From Laceyella sediminis (lineage in GTDB: Bacteria > Bacillota > Bacilli > Thermoactinomycetales > Thermoactinomycetaceae), in contig NZ_PVTZ01000011.1 in assembly GCF_003003125.1 (NCBI RefSeq), forward strand, positions 1-64,000: a DNA stretch of 64,000 nucleotides, written 5' to 3'. Below the pieces are notes generated by a model. That model made no database searches. It was not told the DNA's origin and saw nothing but the letters and a program-made list of their open reading frames with translations. The first letter of the stretch is position 1. Every line of letters starts with the position of its first letter. Positions 33,523-42,161 of the stretch are shown one piece after another. The position numbers and the translations under genes were made by a program.

Positions 33523-34245
33523 ATGGAGATCATCAGAGCAACAGATTATGACGACCTATGCGAAAAAGCGGCGGTGATGCTCATCTCCCAAGTCCAGCAG
33601 AAGCCGAATGCAGTGTTGGGTTTGGCGACGGGGGCGACACCGACCGGGATTTATCAGAAAATGGTCGCCGACCACCAAGAGCGGGGAACATCGTATGCCG
33701 GCGTGCGTACATTTAACTTGGATGAGTATGTAGGCTTACCGCCGGAACATCCCAGCAGTTTTGCCTATTATATGCGGAAGCAGTTGTTTGACCGGATCGA
33801 TCTCCCATTGGCACAGACACATATTCCCTCTGGCATAGCGGCTGATTTAGAACAGGAATGTCGCCAATATGAAGAGGCCATTCTGGCAGCCGGAGGTATT
33901 GATATGCAGATTCTGGGGATTGGTATGAATGGGCATATCGGGTTTAATGAACCTGGCACCCCTTTTCAATCGGTTACACATGTAGTGACGTTGACAGAGT
34001 CGACGAGAAAGGCGAATCGCCGGTATTTCGATGAAGGGGAGACCATGCCTTCACACGCGATCACCATGGGTTTGGCGACGATCATGCGAAGCAAACGCAT
34101 TGTTTTGTTGGTGTCCGGCAAACATAAGGCGCCCATTTTACATCGTTTATTAAATGAACCTGTATCGGAGGATTTGCCAGCATCCATCTTGAAACAACAT
34201 TCCCATGTCACCGTGATTGCGGATGCGGACGCTTGGGATCAGTAG
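33523..34245 (+). CDS. nagB: Glucosamine-6-phosphate deaminase
   Basis: 240 residues. Converts glucosamine-6-P to fructose-6-P and ammonia. Family motifs: LGLATGATPTGIYQ (phosphate loop), FNLDEYVGL with the catalytic Asp, and GIGMNGHIGFNEPG with the His. The start at 33523 follows AAAGGAG that overlaps the end of nagA; a frame from 33481 lies in nagA. At 240 residues it is of the short Gram-positive type without the allosteric C-terminus of the E. coli enzyme. Confidence 0.96.
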   Translation: MEIIRATDYDDLCEKAAVMLISQVQQKPNAVLGLATGATPTGIYQKMVADHQERGTSYAGVRTFNLDEYVGLPPEHPSSFAYYMRKQLFDRIDLPLAQTHIPSGIAADLEQECRQYEEAILAAGGIDMQILGIGMNGHIGFNEPGTPFQSVTHVVTLTESTRKANRRYFDEGETMPSHAITMGLATIMRSKRIVLLVSGKHKAPILHRLLNEPVSEDLPASILKQHSHVTVIADADAWDQ

Positions 34246-34260
34246 AGAGGGGACATCCTG

Positions 34261-34995
34261 ATGATTTTAGCGTTCATGGAGTCGATCGAGCGAAAGCTGG
34301 GAGAGATCAAGCGGGAAGAATTGGCCCATATGCAAAAAGCGGGCCGTTGGATCGCAGAAGCTGTTGCACAGGGTGGGGTGGTCCATCTGTTTGGATGTGG
34401 GCATTCCCACTTGTTGGCGGAAGATGTGTTTTATCGTGCGGGGGGCTTGGCTCCCATTCATCCGATTTTGGTTGAAAAGTTGATGTTGCACGAGGGGGCG
34501 GCGCGCTCTTCGGAATTGGAGCGGCAACATGGGCTGGCTGAGACGTTCATGGAGGAGCAAGCGATTCAGCCAGGGGATGTGGTGATTGTGATCTCTACCT
34601 CCGGCATCAATCCGGTGCCGATCGAAGTGGCGCTGTTGGCTAAGGAAAAAGGGGCGAAGGTGATCGGTTTGACATCGCTCGCTTATGCCGGTGGGGTTCC
34701 GTCGCGGCACCATTCGGGCAGACATTTGTCAGAAGTGGTTGATTTGGTGTTGAACAATCATGTTGACAAAGGGGACGCTCTGCTTTCGCATGAGCGGGTA
34801 CCGGCCAGGTTCGGCCCGAGTTCGACCATTTTGGGCTCTCTCATTTTGCAATCGGTGCTGGTGGAGGCGGTCGGACTGATGGCCGATGCAGGTGTGGAAG
34901 TGCCTGTATTCCGCAGTGGCAATATTCCGGGAGCCGATGATTACAACAAAGCGCTCGTGGAGAAATACGCTTCCAAAATACCCACGCTAAAATGA
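34261..34995 (+). CDS. SIS-domain sugar isomerase-like protein
   Basis: 244 residues with one SIS domain. VVHLFGCGHSHLLAEDVFYRAGGL and VIVISTSGINPVPIEVALLAKEKGA form the phosphosugar-binding loops. Similar stand-alone SIS proteins (UPF0309-like) accompany amino-sugar loci in Bacillales; they could act as an isomerase or, like MurQ, cleave a MurNAc-6-P ether, but the MurQ catalytic motif is not evident to me. AGAGGGGACA precedes the ATG and the gene starts 15 bp after nagB, so it is the third gene of that operon. Confidence 0.82.
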   Translation: MILAFMESIERKLGEIKREELAHMQKAGRWIAEAVAQGGVVHLFGCGHSHLLAEDVFYRAGGLAPIHPILVEKLMLHEGAARSSELERQHGLAETFMEEQAIQPGDVVIVISTSGINPVPIEVALLAKEKGAKVIGLTSLAYAGGVPSRHHSGRHLSEVVDLVLNNHVDKGDALLSHERVPARFGPSSTILGSLILQSVLVEAVGLMADAGVEVPVFRSGNIPGADDYNKALVEKYASKIPTLK

Positions 34996-35012
34996 ATCAT
35001 GATGTCCACCGG

Positions 35013-35062
35013 ATGGGGGAGTGGCAGCGGTTGTAGCGCAATGCCGCTTCCCCATACGTTTT
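35013..35062 (+). terminator. Terminator of nagA-nagB-SIS
   Basis: Stem ATGGGGGAGTGGCA / TGCCGCTTCCCCAT with two wobble pairs (35013-35055), followed by ACGTTTT. Confidence 0.65.
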
Positions 35063-35139
35063 AAGATTGGCACGGGAGCTTGTCTATAGTAAATCAAGTT
35101 GATACGTACTTGGAGCAATAAGAATAAATATATTTTTTA

Positions 35140-35182
35140 TTGACATATTTTTGTGAATTAAATAAAATTGGTATAGTCAATA
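35140..35182 (+). promoter_or_regulatory. Promoter of the amino-sugar ABC operon with dre-like operator
   Basis: TTGACA (35140-35145), 17-bp spacer, TAAAAT (35163-35168). ATTGGTATAGTCAATA at 35167-35182 is a second dre-like site, overlapping the -10 and start region, matching the first site in TGGTATAG. Confidence 0.75.
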
Positions 35183-35212
35183 TTACAAATCATCATGAGG
35201 TTGGTGAATGGC

Positions 35213-36481
35213 ATGCGCAAATGGTGGCCAAGCTTGTTGGCTGTTGTCCTGATTTTGGTGGCTGCGTTGACTGGTTGTTCGCAAAGTGCTGACAACGGCA
35301 AGATTAAACTGCGGGTCGTGACGATGTTCGGCGGCACAGATCCGGCTAAGAAAGCATATGAGCAAGCATTAAAAGATTTTATGAAAGCGTATCCAGATGT
35401 CGAAATTGTCGATGAATCGATGACGGCCACAGGAGATGATTTTCGAACGAAAGTGAAAACCGATTTCGCTTCAGGCAATGAACCTGATGTGACGTTCTTC
35501 TTCACCGGAGCGGAAGCCGAACCAATCATCCAATCCGGCGCGGTGGTGCCGTACGAGGAGATTTTCGCCAAAGATAAGGCGTGGAGCGATGCCTTGTCCG
35601 ACAATGTTAAACAACAAGTGAAAGCGAAAGACGGCAAAATCTACGCTGTTCCGATTACTGGTTTTTATGAAGGGTTATTTGTCAATAAAAGTTTATTTAA
35701 GCGATACGGACTGGAGTTGCCGACGGATTGGGAGAAATTTACCAAAGCCGTCGAAACATTCTCTAAAAACGGAATTATTCCAATCGCTGGTTCATTGGAA
35801 GAGTCTTATTACTTGATTGAACATTTCATTCTCTCCGCAGGTGGTCCGGCGGGTCACAACAGCAAATTTGACAACGGTATCCATCCCTCTTGGGCACAAG
35901 GGTTGGAAAAAATTAAAGAAGTGTATGACATGGGTGGTTTCCCCAAAGATGCGCTGACTATCAAAGATGCGCAAGCGCAAGAGCTGTTCAAGAACAAGCA
36001 AGCGGCCATGATCGTTAATGGGTCATGGATTTTGGGGGGATTGACGGATAAGGAAGATGTTGAGGTGATCCCGTTCCCAGTAATGCTGGGGGGCAAAGCG
36101 AATCCGCAAGACTTGGTGGCGGGATACACGTCCGGCTTTTATCTGAGCAAGAAGTCCTATGAAGACAAAGACAAAAAAGGATTGGCGTTGGAATTGATCA
36201 AGTATCTCACTTCCAAAGAGATGGTGAAGAAATTCGCTGAGGCTAATGGGGGTGTGCCGGCGGTAGACACCAAGGTGGAGGGTTTGCCGACTGTTTACCA
36301 ACAAGGCCACCAGATGGTGCAGGAAGCCAATTCCCTCTCACTGCCCATCGACGCGCAAATCTCAGCTGAAGCGTTTAACGAAATAAGAAAAGGCATTCCC
36401 CACATCGTGCAAGGAAAGAAAACGGCTCAGGAAGTGTTGCAGGCCGCTCAGAAAATCGAGCAAGAAAAAATGCCAAAGTAA
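35213..36481 (+). CDS. Sugar ABC transporter substrate-binding lipoprotein
   Basis: 422 residues from ATG 35213 (an in-frame ATG at 35195 overlaps the likely ribosome binding site GAGGTTGGTG). The signal peptide RKWWPSLLAVVLILVAALTGC ends in a lipobox once split at the Cys. The rest is a cluster-1 solute-binding protein (LRVVTMFGGTDPAKKAYEQ, GLFVNKSLFKRYGLELPTDW). Position next to nagAB, a dre site and an intracellular hexosaminidase suggests binding of GlcNAc-containing oligosaccharides such as chitooligosaccharides or muropeptide sugars; this is inference. A hairpin separates it from the permease genes. Confidence 0.88.
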   Translation: MRKWWPSLLAVVLILVAALTGCSQSADNGKIKLRVVTMFGGTDPAKKAYEQALKDFMKAYPDVEIVDESMTATGDDFRTKVKTDFASGNEPDVTFFFTGAEAEPIIQSGAVVPYEEIFAKDKAWSDALSDNVKQQVKAKDGKIYAVPITGFYEGLFVNKSLFKRYGLELPTDWEKFTKAVETFSKNGIIPIAGSLEESYYLIEHFILSAGGPAGHNSKFDNGIHPSWAQGLEKIKEVYDMGGFPKDALTIKDAQAQELFKNKQAAMIVNGSWILGGLTDKEDVEVIPFPVMLGGKANPQDLVAGYTSGFYLSKKSYEDKDKKGLALELIKYLTSKEMVKKFAEANGGVPAVDTKVEGLPTVYQQGHQMVQEANSLSLPIDAQISAEAFNEIRKGIPHIVQGKKTAQEVLQAAQKIEQEKMPK

Positions 36482-36494
36482 TATCCACGGAGCG

Positions 36495-36532
36495 AAAGCG
36501 GCTGTTTTGCATGACGCAAGGCTGCCGCTTTT
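36495..36532 (+). terminator. Intra-operon attenuator-like hairpin
   Basis: Stem AAAGCGGC / GCCGCTTT (36495-36531) with a 21-nt loop followed by TTGCC. It lies between the binding-protein gene and the permease genes and would favour excess binding protein. Confidence 0.5.
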
Positions 36533-36553
36533 GCCAAAGAAAGGAGTTGTCCC

Positions 36554-37420
36554 ATGCACAAGGGTGATCGTGGCGTCATCTTTTTTTTCCTACTTCCCGC
36601 TGTCTTGTTGACGGGCGTGTTTTTGTACTATCCGTTCATTCACAGCATCATTAAGAGTTTTTATTATTCAGATGGCATGTTTATCAACCGTTTTGTGGGC
36701 ATTGAAAACTATATCCGCTTAGCACAGGATGAAGTCGTGAAGATCGCCACGCTCAATACATTGGAAATGATGTTGTACGCGGTGATTTTCCAGGTGGGGT
36801 TAGGGATTGTGCTGGCCCTTTTGGTAGACTCGATTCGATTTGGCAAGAATTTTTTTCGGTCGGTCTTCTTTTTTCCTGTCGCCATCTCGGCAACAGCGAT
36901 CGGATTGATGTTCACCCTTTTCTATAACTATGACAATGGTATGTTGAATCAATTGCTTGTTCGCTTCGGATTTGAAAAGGTGGTCTGGATGACTGAAGAA
37001 ACTTCTTTGTTGGCGGTAGCTGTGCCCGTCATCTGGCAGTATGTCGGGTTTTATTTTGTCATTATACTGACGGCGATCTCCAAGATTCCTGATGACTTTT
37101 ATGAGGCTGCGCAGTTGGAGGGGATCACCGGACTCCAAAAAACGATTTACATCACTCTCCCCCTGATCTGGGGTGATGTAAAAACATCCATCCTGCTCGC
37201 AATCACGGGAGCGTTAAAAGTGTTTGAACTGGTGTATGTCATCAGTTCCGGCGGTCCGGCGAACTCTTCTGAGGTGTTGGGTACCTATATGTACCAAAAA
37301 ACGTTTACGGGCCAAGCTTTCGGTTATGGAGCGACGATTGCTGTCTGGATTGTGATTTTGGGTCTTTTGTTCTCCGTTATCGCCAATCGCCTGCTCAAGA
37401 AAGAGGAGATCACTTATTGA
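36554..37420 (+). CDS. Sugar ABC transporter permease (MalF/UgpA type)
   Basis: 288 residues, six membrane segments. N-terminal GVIFFFLLPAVLLTGVFLYYPF and the cytoplasmic EAA loop YEAAQLEGITGLQKTIYITLP are characteristic of the CUT1 carbohydrate permease family. It forms a heterodimer with the product of the next gene. AAAGGAG precedes the ATG. No ATPase gene is in the locus, so a shared MsmX-type ATPase probably energises the transporter, as in other Bacillales CUT1 systems. Confidence 0.92.
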   Translation: MHKGDRGVIFFFLLPAVLLTGVFLYYPFIHSIIKSFYYSDGMFINRFVGIENYIRLAQDEVVKIATLNTLEMMLYAVIFQVGLGIVLALLVDSIRFGKNFFRSVFFFPVAISATAIGLMFTLFYNYDNGMLNQLLVRFGFEKVVWMTEETSLLAVAVPVIWQYVGFYFVIILTAISKIPDDFYEAAQLEGITGLQKTIYITLPLIWGDVKTSILLAITGALKVFELVYVISSGGPANSSEVLGTYMYQKTFTGQAFGYGATIAVWIVILGLLFSVIANRLLKKEEITY

Positions 37421-37438
37421 GTTTCGGAAGGAAATGAG

Positions 37439-38314
37439 GTGGGAAAGTTGAAACAACTTACCATATATGAAAAAATGACGCTGGCTTTGTTCCGGGGAAA
37501 AATCACCAGGATGGTAACGTTCATTTGTTTGGGGCTTTGGTCATTAACCACGATTTATCCGCTGTTCTGGGTAGTTAACAACTCTTTGAAACCCTCACAC
37601 CAAGTGATTAATGACTCGTTTTCCGTCGCTACGAATCCTACCCTTACCAATTACTTAAATGCATTTGAACAGGTGGATATTGGTCAAAGTTATCTGAACA
37701 GTTTTATTATGTCCGGGGGGACGGTGCTTTTGACGCTGTTGGTCGGTGGATTGGCGGCCTATGTTTTGGCTCGCTTCCGCTTCCGTTTGCGGGGACTGCT
37801 GCAAACCGTGTTGGTGGCAAGTTTGCTGATTCCAGCGTTCGCCACTGTGGTGCCGGTGTTTGGGATGTTGAAAGACTTGCAGTTGCTCAATACGTATTGG
37901 GCCTTGATCATCCCGCATACTGCAGGATTTTTGCCATTTACTATTTTGGTTTTGTCTTCATATATGGCAACGATCCCGAAGGATTTGGAAGAAGCGGCTA
38001 TCATGGATGGATGCAGCCGTTTTGCTATTTTTTGGCGCATCATGCTACCTGTGTCACGACCAGCGTTCATCACGGCGAGCATTTTTGTGTTCCTGTGGTC
38101 GTATAATGATTTGTTTTCGGCTCTGATTTTCGTCCCGCAGGAAGATGTGCGTCCCATCAACGTGCTCTTGACGACAGTCAGCTCACAATATGGGACCGAT
38201 TACGGTTTGTTGGCAGCGGCGGTGACGTTGACATTGATTCCGGTCATCGTCCTGTACAGCGTAGCCCAGAAATATGTAATTAAAGGTTTGACCTCGGGCG
38301 CTGTGAAAGGATAA
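37439..38314 (+). CDS. Sugar ABC transporter permease (MalG/UgpE type)
   Basis: 291 residues. Membrane segments include ICLGLWSLTTIYPLFWVVNNS, split here by a conserved N-S-L-K turn, and the EAA loop KDLEEAAIMDGCSRFAIFWRIMLP is intact over its key residues EEAA and G. CUT1 family partner of the upstream permease. Start uncertain: GTG 37439 after AAGGAAATGAG, or TTG 37448 after GAGGTGGG. The gene is 18 bp after the previous stop. nagZ begins 12 bp after its stop. Confidence 0.92.
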   Translation: MGKLKQLTIYEKMTLALFRGKITRMVTFICLGLWSLTTIYPLFWVVNNSLKPSHQVINDSFSVATNPTLTNYLNAFEQVDIGQSYLNSFIMSGGTVLLTLLVGGLAAYVLARFRFRLRGLLQTVLVASLLIPAFATVVPVFGMLKDLQLLNTYWALIIPHTAGFLPFTILVLSSYMATIPKDLEEAAIMDGCSRFAIFWRIMLPVSRPAFITASIFVFLWSYNDLFSALIFVPQEDVRPINVLLTTVSSQYGTDYGLLAAAVTLTLIPVIVLYSVAQKYVIKGLTSGAVKG

Positions 38315-38326
38315 GGGGGAGTTTGC

Positions 38327-39907
38327 ATGCTCAGCCAAATGGAAGAGCGATTGACATCGCTGAGTTTGGAACAAAAAATCGGCCAGTTGCTGGTCGGGCA
38401 AGCGGAGGGGACCGCCTTGAGCGAGTCCTTCCGCCGTTTCATTGAGAGGGTTCCACTCGCGGGTTATCGCATCAACGGGCCGAATATTGAACATCCGGCT
38501 CAGGTGAAGAAGTTGACGAGTGACATTCAGCAAGCTTATACAGCCTCTGGATTGGATTTGCCTGTGATCTTTGCATGCGACCAAGAAGGTGGCGTTTTGA
38601 GTGTGTTTGGCGATTGTGTCACCGAATTTCCCGGGAGCATGGCTTTGGGCGCGACTGGCTCGATAGAACTGACTGAACTTCAGGCCCAACAAGTCGGTTG
38701 GGAGTTGGCGGAAATGGGAATAAATCACTTGTTGGCGCCAGTTGCCGACCTCAATCTGGAGAAAACCAATCCAGTCATAGGGGTGCGGGCGTTTGGGGAT
38801 GATCCCGCACAGGTTGCCAGCCATTGCTTTCATTTTAGCCTCGGTGCCAACCGCGGTGGAGTGGCGGTCTGCGCCAAGCATTTTCCGGGACATGGCAACA
38901 CGGCGGCTGATACGCACGTTGGATTGGCGGTCAACCACGCCACTGAAGAGGTGTTGAGACAAACAGAATATGTGCCGTTTAAGAAGTTGGTTGACGGTGG
39001 GATCGATTCCGTGATGGTGTCGCATGTGGTTTGTTCTGCCTGTAGCTCCTTGCCGGCCAGCCTGTCTGAAGAAGTGATCAGTGGATTGTTGCGCCGAGAG
39101 ATGGGCTATGACGGATTAGTTATCTCCGACGACTTGGCCATGGGTGCGGTGCGCAATCTGTATTCTGCGGGTGAGGCTGTTTTGCGTTTTATTTTGGCAG
39201 GTGGAGATATCGCTTTCATTCATGACAGCCGCGACTCGGTCGAGGAAGCTTTTTACCGGTTGGTGCAAGCGGTTGAGCAAGGCGAATTGACGGAAGAGCG
39301 CATTGATACCTCCTTGAAACGTATTTTGCGGTTCAAGCAAAAAATCGCCGCCTACCAACAGAGCAGAAAGCTGCCGTCGATCAGCGGCGAGGAGCTGGTT
39401 CGCCAGATCGCGGAGCAGTCTATTACACTTGTGTGCGACCCGCGCCACCTCCTGCCCCTGTCTCCTGACACGAAGCTGTTGGTAATCTCCCCCCGGTTAA
39501 GCGATTTGTCGGAAGCGGATACATCTAGCCAGCAGGAATTGAAGTTGGCCGCTTATGTCAAACAGGCTTTTCCACACACCGTCTGTGTAGAATTGGCGCC
39601 GGATGAAGCGGAACAGGCGTTGGCTGAATTGAGGCTCCAGGCGGCCGAAGCTGACGTCATCTTGCAAGGGACGGTCAATGCTTACCGCTTCCCCGGGCAG
39701 ATCGCAGTGATGAAAGAACTTGCGAAGATGCGTCCCCTTATTGCAATCATGTTGCGTGACCCTTATGATAGTGAGTTGATACCGCATGATGTGACGACCT
39801 TGGCCACTTACGCCGCAACCAAGCAACAGCTGGCCACATTGGTTCGTCAGCTCTTGGGGGAAGTTGCATGCATGGGGGGCGTGCCGGTGCGGTTGGCCCG
39901 ACCATGA
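38327..39907 (+). CDS. nagZ: Beta-N-acetylhexosaminidase, glycoside hydrolase family 3 (NagZ-like)
   Basis: 526 residues with no signal peptide, so cytoplasmic. GH3 motifs are CDQEGGVLSVFG, CAKHFPGHGNTAADTHVGL with the NagZ-type catalytic His, and DGLVISDDLAMGAV with the nucleophile Asp. The C-terminal ~170 residues form an extra domain as in Bacillus NagZ/YbbD-type enzymes. In contrast to YbbD, it lacks an export signal, so it would cleave GlcNAc from oligosaccharides imported by the ABC system. Its stop overlaps an ATG (ATGA at 39904-39907) near the start of the regulator. Confidence 0.9.
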   Translation: MLSQMEERLTSLSLEQKIGQLLVGQAEGTALSESFRRFIERVPLAGYRINGPNIEHPAQVKKLTSDIQQAYTASGLDLPVIFACDQEGGVLSVFGDCVTEFPGSMALGATGSIELTELQAQQVGWELAEMGINHLLAPVADLNLEKTNPVIGVRAFGDDPAQVASHCFHFSLGANRGGVAVCAKHFPGHGNTAADTHVGLAVNHATEEVLRQTEYVPFKKLVDGGIDSVMVSHVVCSACSSLPASLSEEVISGLLRREMGYDGLVISDDLAMGAVRNLYSAGEAVLRFILAGGDIAFIHDSRDSVEEAFYRLVQAVEQGELTEERIDTSLKRILRFKQKIAAYQQSRKLPSISGEELVRQIAEQSITLVCDPRHLLPLSPDTKLLVISPRLSDLSEADTSSQQELKLAAYVKQAFPHTVCVELAPDEAEQALAELRLQAAEADVILQGTVNAYRFPGQIAVMKELAKMRPLIAIMLRDPYDSELIPHDVTTLATYAATKQQLATLVRQLLGEVACMGGVPVRLARP

Positions 39908-39924
39908 TAAAGAAGGAAGGAAGA

Positions 39925-40677
39925 ATGGTGAAGAATCAGAGGATGCGCAAGGTGTTGAAAAACAGTCCGGTGCCTTTGTATTACCAGCTGAAGGAAATCA
40001 TTCAGGAAATGATAGATAATGATCAGCTGAAGCCGGGCGACGCAATTCCCCCTGAACGGGAATTGTGCGAAATCCATCAAATCAGCCGCATGACGGCCCG
40101 CAAAGCCATTATCGCCTTGGTCAACGAAGGGGTGTTGTACAGGGAGCAGGGAAAAGGTACCTTTGTGGCCGAGCCGAAGCCGAAACATTTGATCACGCGT
40201 CTGAAAGGTTTTACCGAAGAGATGGAAGAACAGGGCTTGTCGGTAGAAACGCGGATGCTTAACTTCTCTGTCATGGATGCGACGCTCAATTTGAAACGAA
40301 ATTTGCGGATGCCTCCGGACCATGAGCAGGTCGTGGAAGTGAAGCGATTGAGAATCGTTGACGGAGAGCCTTTGGCGTTGGAAACGGTGTGGCTTGATGA
40401 ACAAAAAGTGCCTGGATTGAGCCAAGAGATGTTAGAAGGGCAATCATTGTATACGGTGTTGAGGGATCATTATCAGTATCAACCTATGTACGCTAGGCAG
40501 ACGATTGAACCTGTGCTAACAGATGAATATGAGAGCCAGCTACTGGGGCTACCAAACCACTCGTTGGCGATTTTGTTTCAGCGCACAACGTACATGGGGC
40601 AAGACCAAGTGATGGAGTACACGCGGTGTATTTATCGGACTGACCGTTATAAGTATGAGATTTTCCTGCAACCATAA
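39925..40677 (+). CDS. nagR: GntR/UTRA regulator, probable NagR (YvoA-like)
   Basis: 250 residues. An N-terminal GntR winged helix (PLYYQLKEIIQEMIDNDQL, ending in MTARKAIIALVNEGVLYREQGKGTFV split over wing and helix) precedes a UTRA ligand domain (FTEEMEEQGLSVETR onward). In Bacillus the YvoA/NagR family represses nagAB and is released by GlcN-6-P or GlcNAc-6-P. Its place at the end of the amino-sugar operon and the two dre sites at 32260 and 35167 make that role likely here. ATG 39925 follows AAGGAAGG; ATG 39904, overlapping the nagZ stop, is the alternative start. Confidence 0.85.
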   Translation: MVKNQRMRKVLKNSPVPLYYQLKEIIQEMIDNDQLKPGDAIPPERELCEIHQISRMTARKAIIALVNEGVLYREQGKGTFVAEPKPKHLITRLKGFTEEMEEQGLSVETRMLNFSVMDATLNLKRNLRMPPDHEQVVEVKRLRIVDGEPLALETVWLDEQKVPGLSQEMLEGQSLYTVLRDHYQYQPMYARQTIEPVLTDEYESQLLGLPNHSLAILFQRTTYMGQDQVMEYTRCIYRTDRYKYEIFLQP

Positions 40678-40687
40678 TGATGGGAAA

Positions 40688-40722
40688 GAAGGGTGATCGA
40701 ACTGATCACTCTTCTTTTTTTA
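40688..40722 (+). terminator. Terminator of the amino-sugar operon
   Basis: Stem GAAGGGTGATC / GATCACTCTTC (40688-40714) with one wobble, followed by seven T residues. Confidence 0.85.
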
Positions 40723-40755
40723 TGGGATGATGTCAAAGTATTTATTTCATTAGGT

Positions 40756-40776
40756 TGAATGTTTATGTTAAAATAT
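40756..40776 (+). promoter_or_regulatory. Extended -10-like promoter upstream of the MFS gene
   Basis: TGTTAAAAT preceded by TGAATGTTTA. Nearly the same block precedes the DUF559 gene at 13457-13479 (TGAATGTTTTTG followed by TGTTAAAATAT). Confidence 0.3.
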
Positions 40777-40863
40777 GAGTGAACATTTGTAATTTTAAAC
40801 CTTTTACATAATGAAAGTGTATGTTTGTATCTTGATTCGGAATGCAGAAAGTGGTGAAAAATC

Positions 40864-42093
40864 ATGAAACGAAATCGCTCTTTTCATTGCCTTTGGGTTG
40901 GTCAGACCATGGCCAACTTGGGGGACTCATTTTTTATTTTAGCGATGGTAACGTTGATTTATCAAATGACAGGTTTGACGTTGGTCGCCGCTTTATTCCC
41001 GCTTTTCAGGGTGATCGCTGTTTCGATGAGCGGCACGGTCGCGCCGCTATTGTTTGGACGGTTTCATTTGCAGCGCATCTTGTTCATGTCTCAAGCCTCC
41101 CAGACGGTGTTGTTGGCGGTGGTAGTCATCCTTGTTTTTTTGCACGGCAAGATTGAAGGCATGATTCCTCTTTTGTTGGTGCTAACGTTTGTCATCTCTT
41201 TTTTGGATGGCTGGACGACGCCGACGCGAAATGCGCTGGTGCCCAGATTGGTGGAGGACGGGGAGTTGGTGGAAGCAAACAGTTTGCTCAGCACGATGGA
41301 TCAGATCGCCCTTTTGACAGGGTGGTCGGTAGGTGGTGGGATTTTATCGGTGATGAGCGAGGCGGAGTTGTTGTCATTAACTTGGATTTTGTTTGCAGTC
41401 TCTACTGTCTCCACGTTGTTCATCAAGGATCGCTCCAAAGTTGAGCCCAAACGTTCGAGCGGACGCTGGAATCAGATCAAAAGCGGGTGGGTAAATATTT
41501 GGAATAGTCCTGCTGTTAGAATTGTTACCGCGATTGACTTGCTAATCGTGTTGGGGGCGGGGATCTGGACGGGTGCGGTCATTTTGGTCTTTGTCAACCA
41601 AGTTCTTCACAAAGGCGCATTCTGGTGGGGGATCATCAACACCGGTTACTTTGCTGGAACGATGGTTGCCGGCTTTGTGATTCTCTCCATATCAAAGTGG
41701 GTGTCGAAGCATATCGTCGCCAGCATGGCCATTGGCTTGACGGGAATGGTTTTGTTCACCTTTAGTTTTTCATTTACAACTTTGCCATGGTTAGCGCTTA
41801 CACTTATCACGCTGTTAGGGCCTATGTTTCAAATTCGGCGCGTCGCCCAGCAAACCATCTTGCAACGCAACACAACCAACGAAACCTATCCTGAAATTGC
41901 ATCTGCCCATTATACCATGTTAAACATTTTATATGCCGTTTCGGTCTTGCTGATGGGGTATGTCACAGATGTGTTGGGGGTGCGTTATGTATATTGGATC
42001 ACAACCATCTTTTATATCTTGTGCTTGATCCTTATTCCCCAATTGCACCGCCTGATCAAATCCCAAGCACAAAGTAGCAAAGAGAGTAGGTAA
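40864..42093 (+). CDS. MFS transporter
   Basis: 409 residues with about 12 hydrophobic segments, 6+6. The N-terminus RNRSFHCLWVGQTMANLGDSFF is the common start of the MFS-3/enterobactin-exporter-like group, and TPTRNALVPRLVEDGELVEANS is a loop typical of it. Such proteins are usually drug or metabolite exporters; the substrate is unknown. GTGGTGAAAAATC before the ATG is a poor ribosome binding site. It lies between a strong terminator and the glutathione-peroxidase gene, which may be cotranscribed. Confidence 0.88.
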   Translation: MKRNRSFHCLWVGQTMANLGDSFFILAMVTLIYQMTGLTLVAALFPLFRVIAVSMSGTVAPLLFGRFHLQRILFMSQASQTVLLAVVVILVFLHGKIEGMIPLLLVLTFVISFLDGWTTPTRNALVPRLVEDGELVEANSLLSTMDQIALLTGWSVGGGILSVMSEAELLSLTWILFAVSTVSTLFIKDRSKVEPKRSSGRWNQIKSGWVNIWNSPAVRIVTAIDLLIVLGAGIWTGAVILVFVNQVLHKGAFWWGIINTGYFAGTMVAGFVILSISKWVSKHIVASMAIGLTGMVLFTFSFSFTTLPWLALTLITLLGPMFQIRRVAQQTILQRNTTNETYPEIASAHYTMLNILYAVSVLLMGYVTDVLGVRYVYWITTIFYILCLILIPQLHRLIKSQAQSSKESR

Positions 42094-42161
42094 ATGTCGT
42101 CAAAGGTGGTATGATGAATAGGGGAAAATCTATCTATAGGTATATTAAAGGAGGCAAACTT

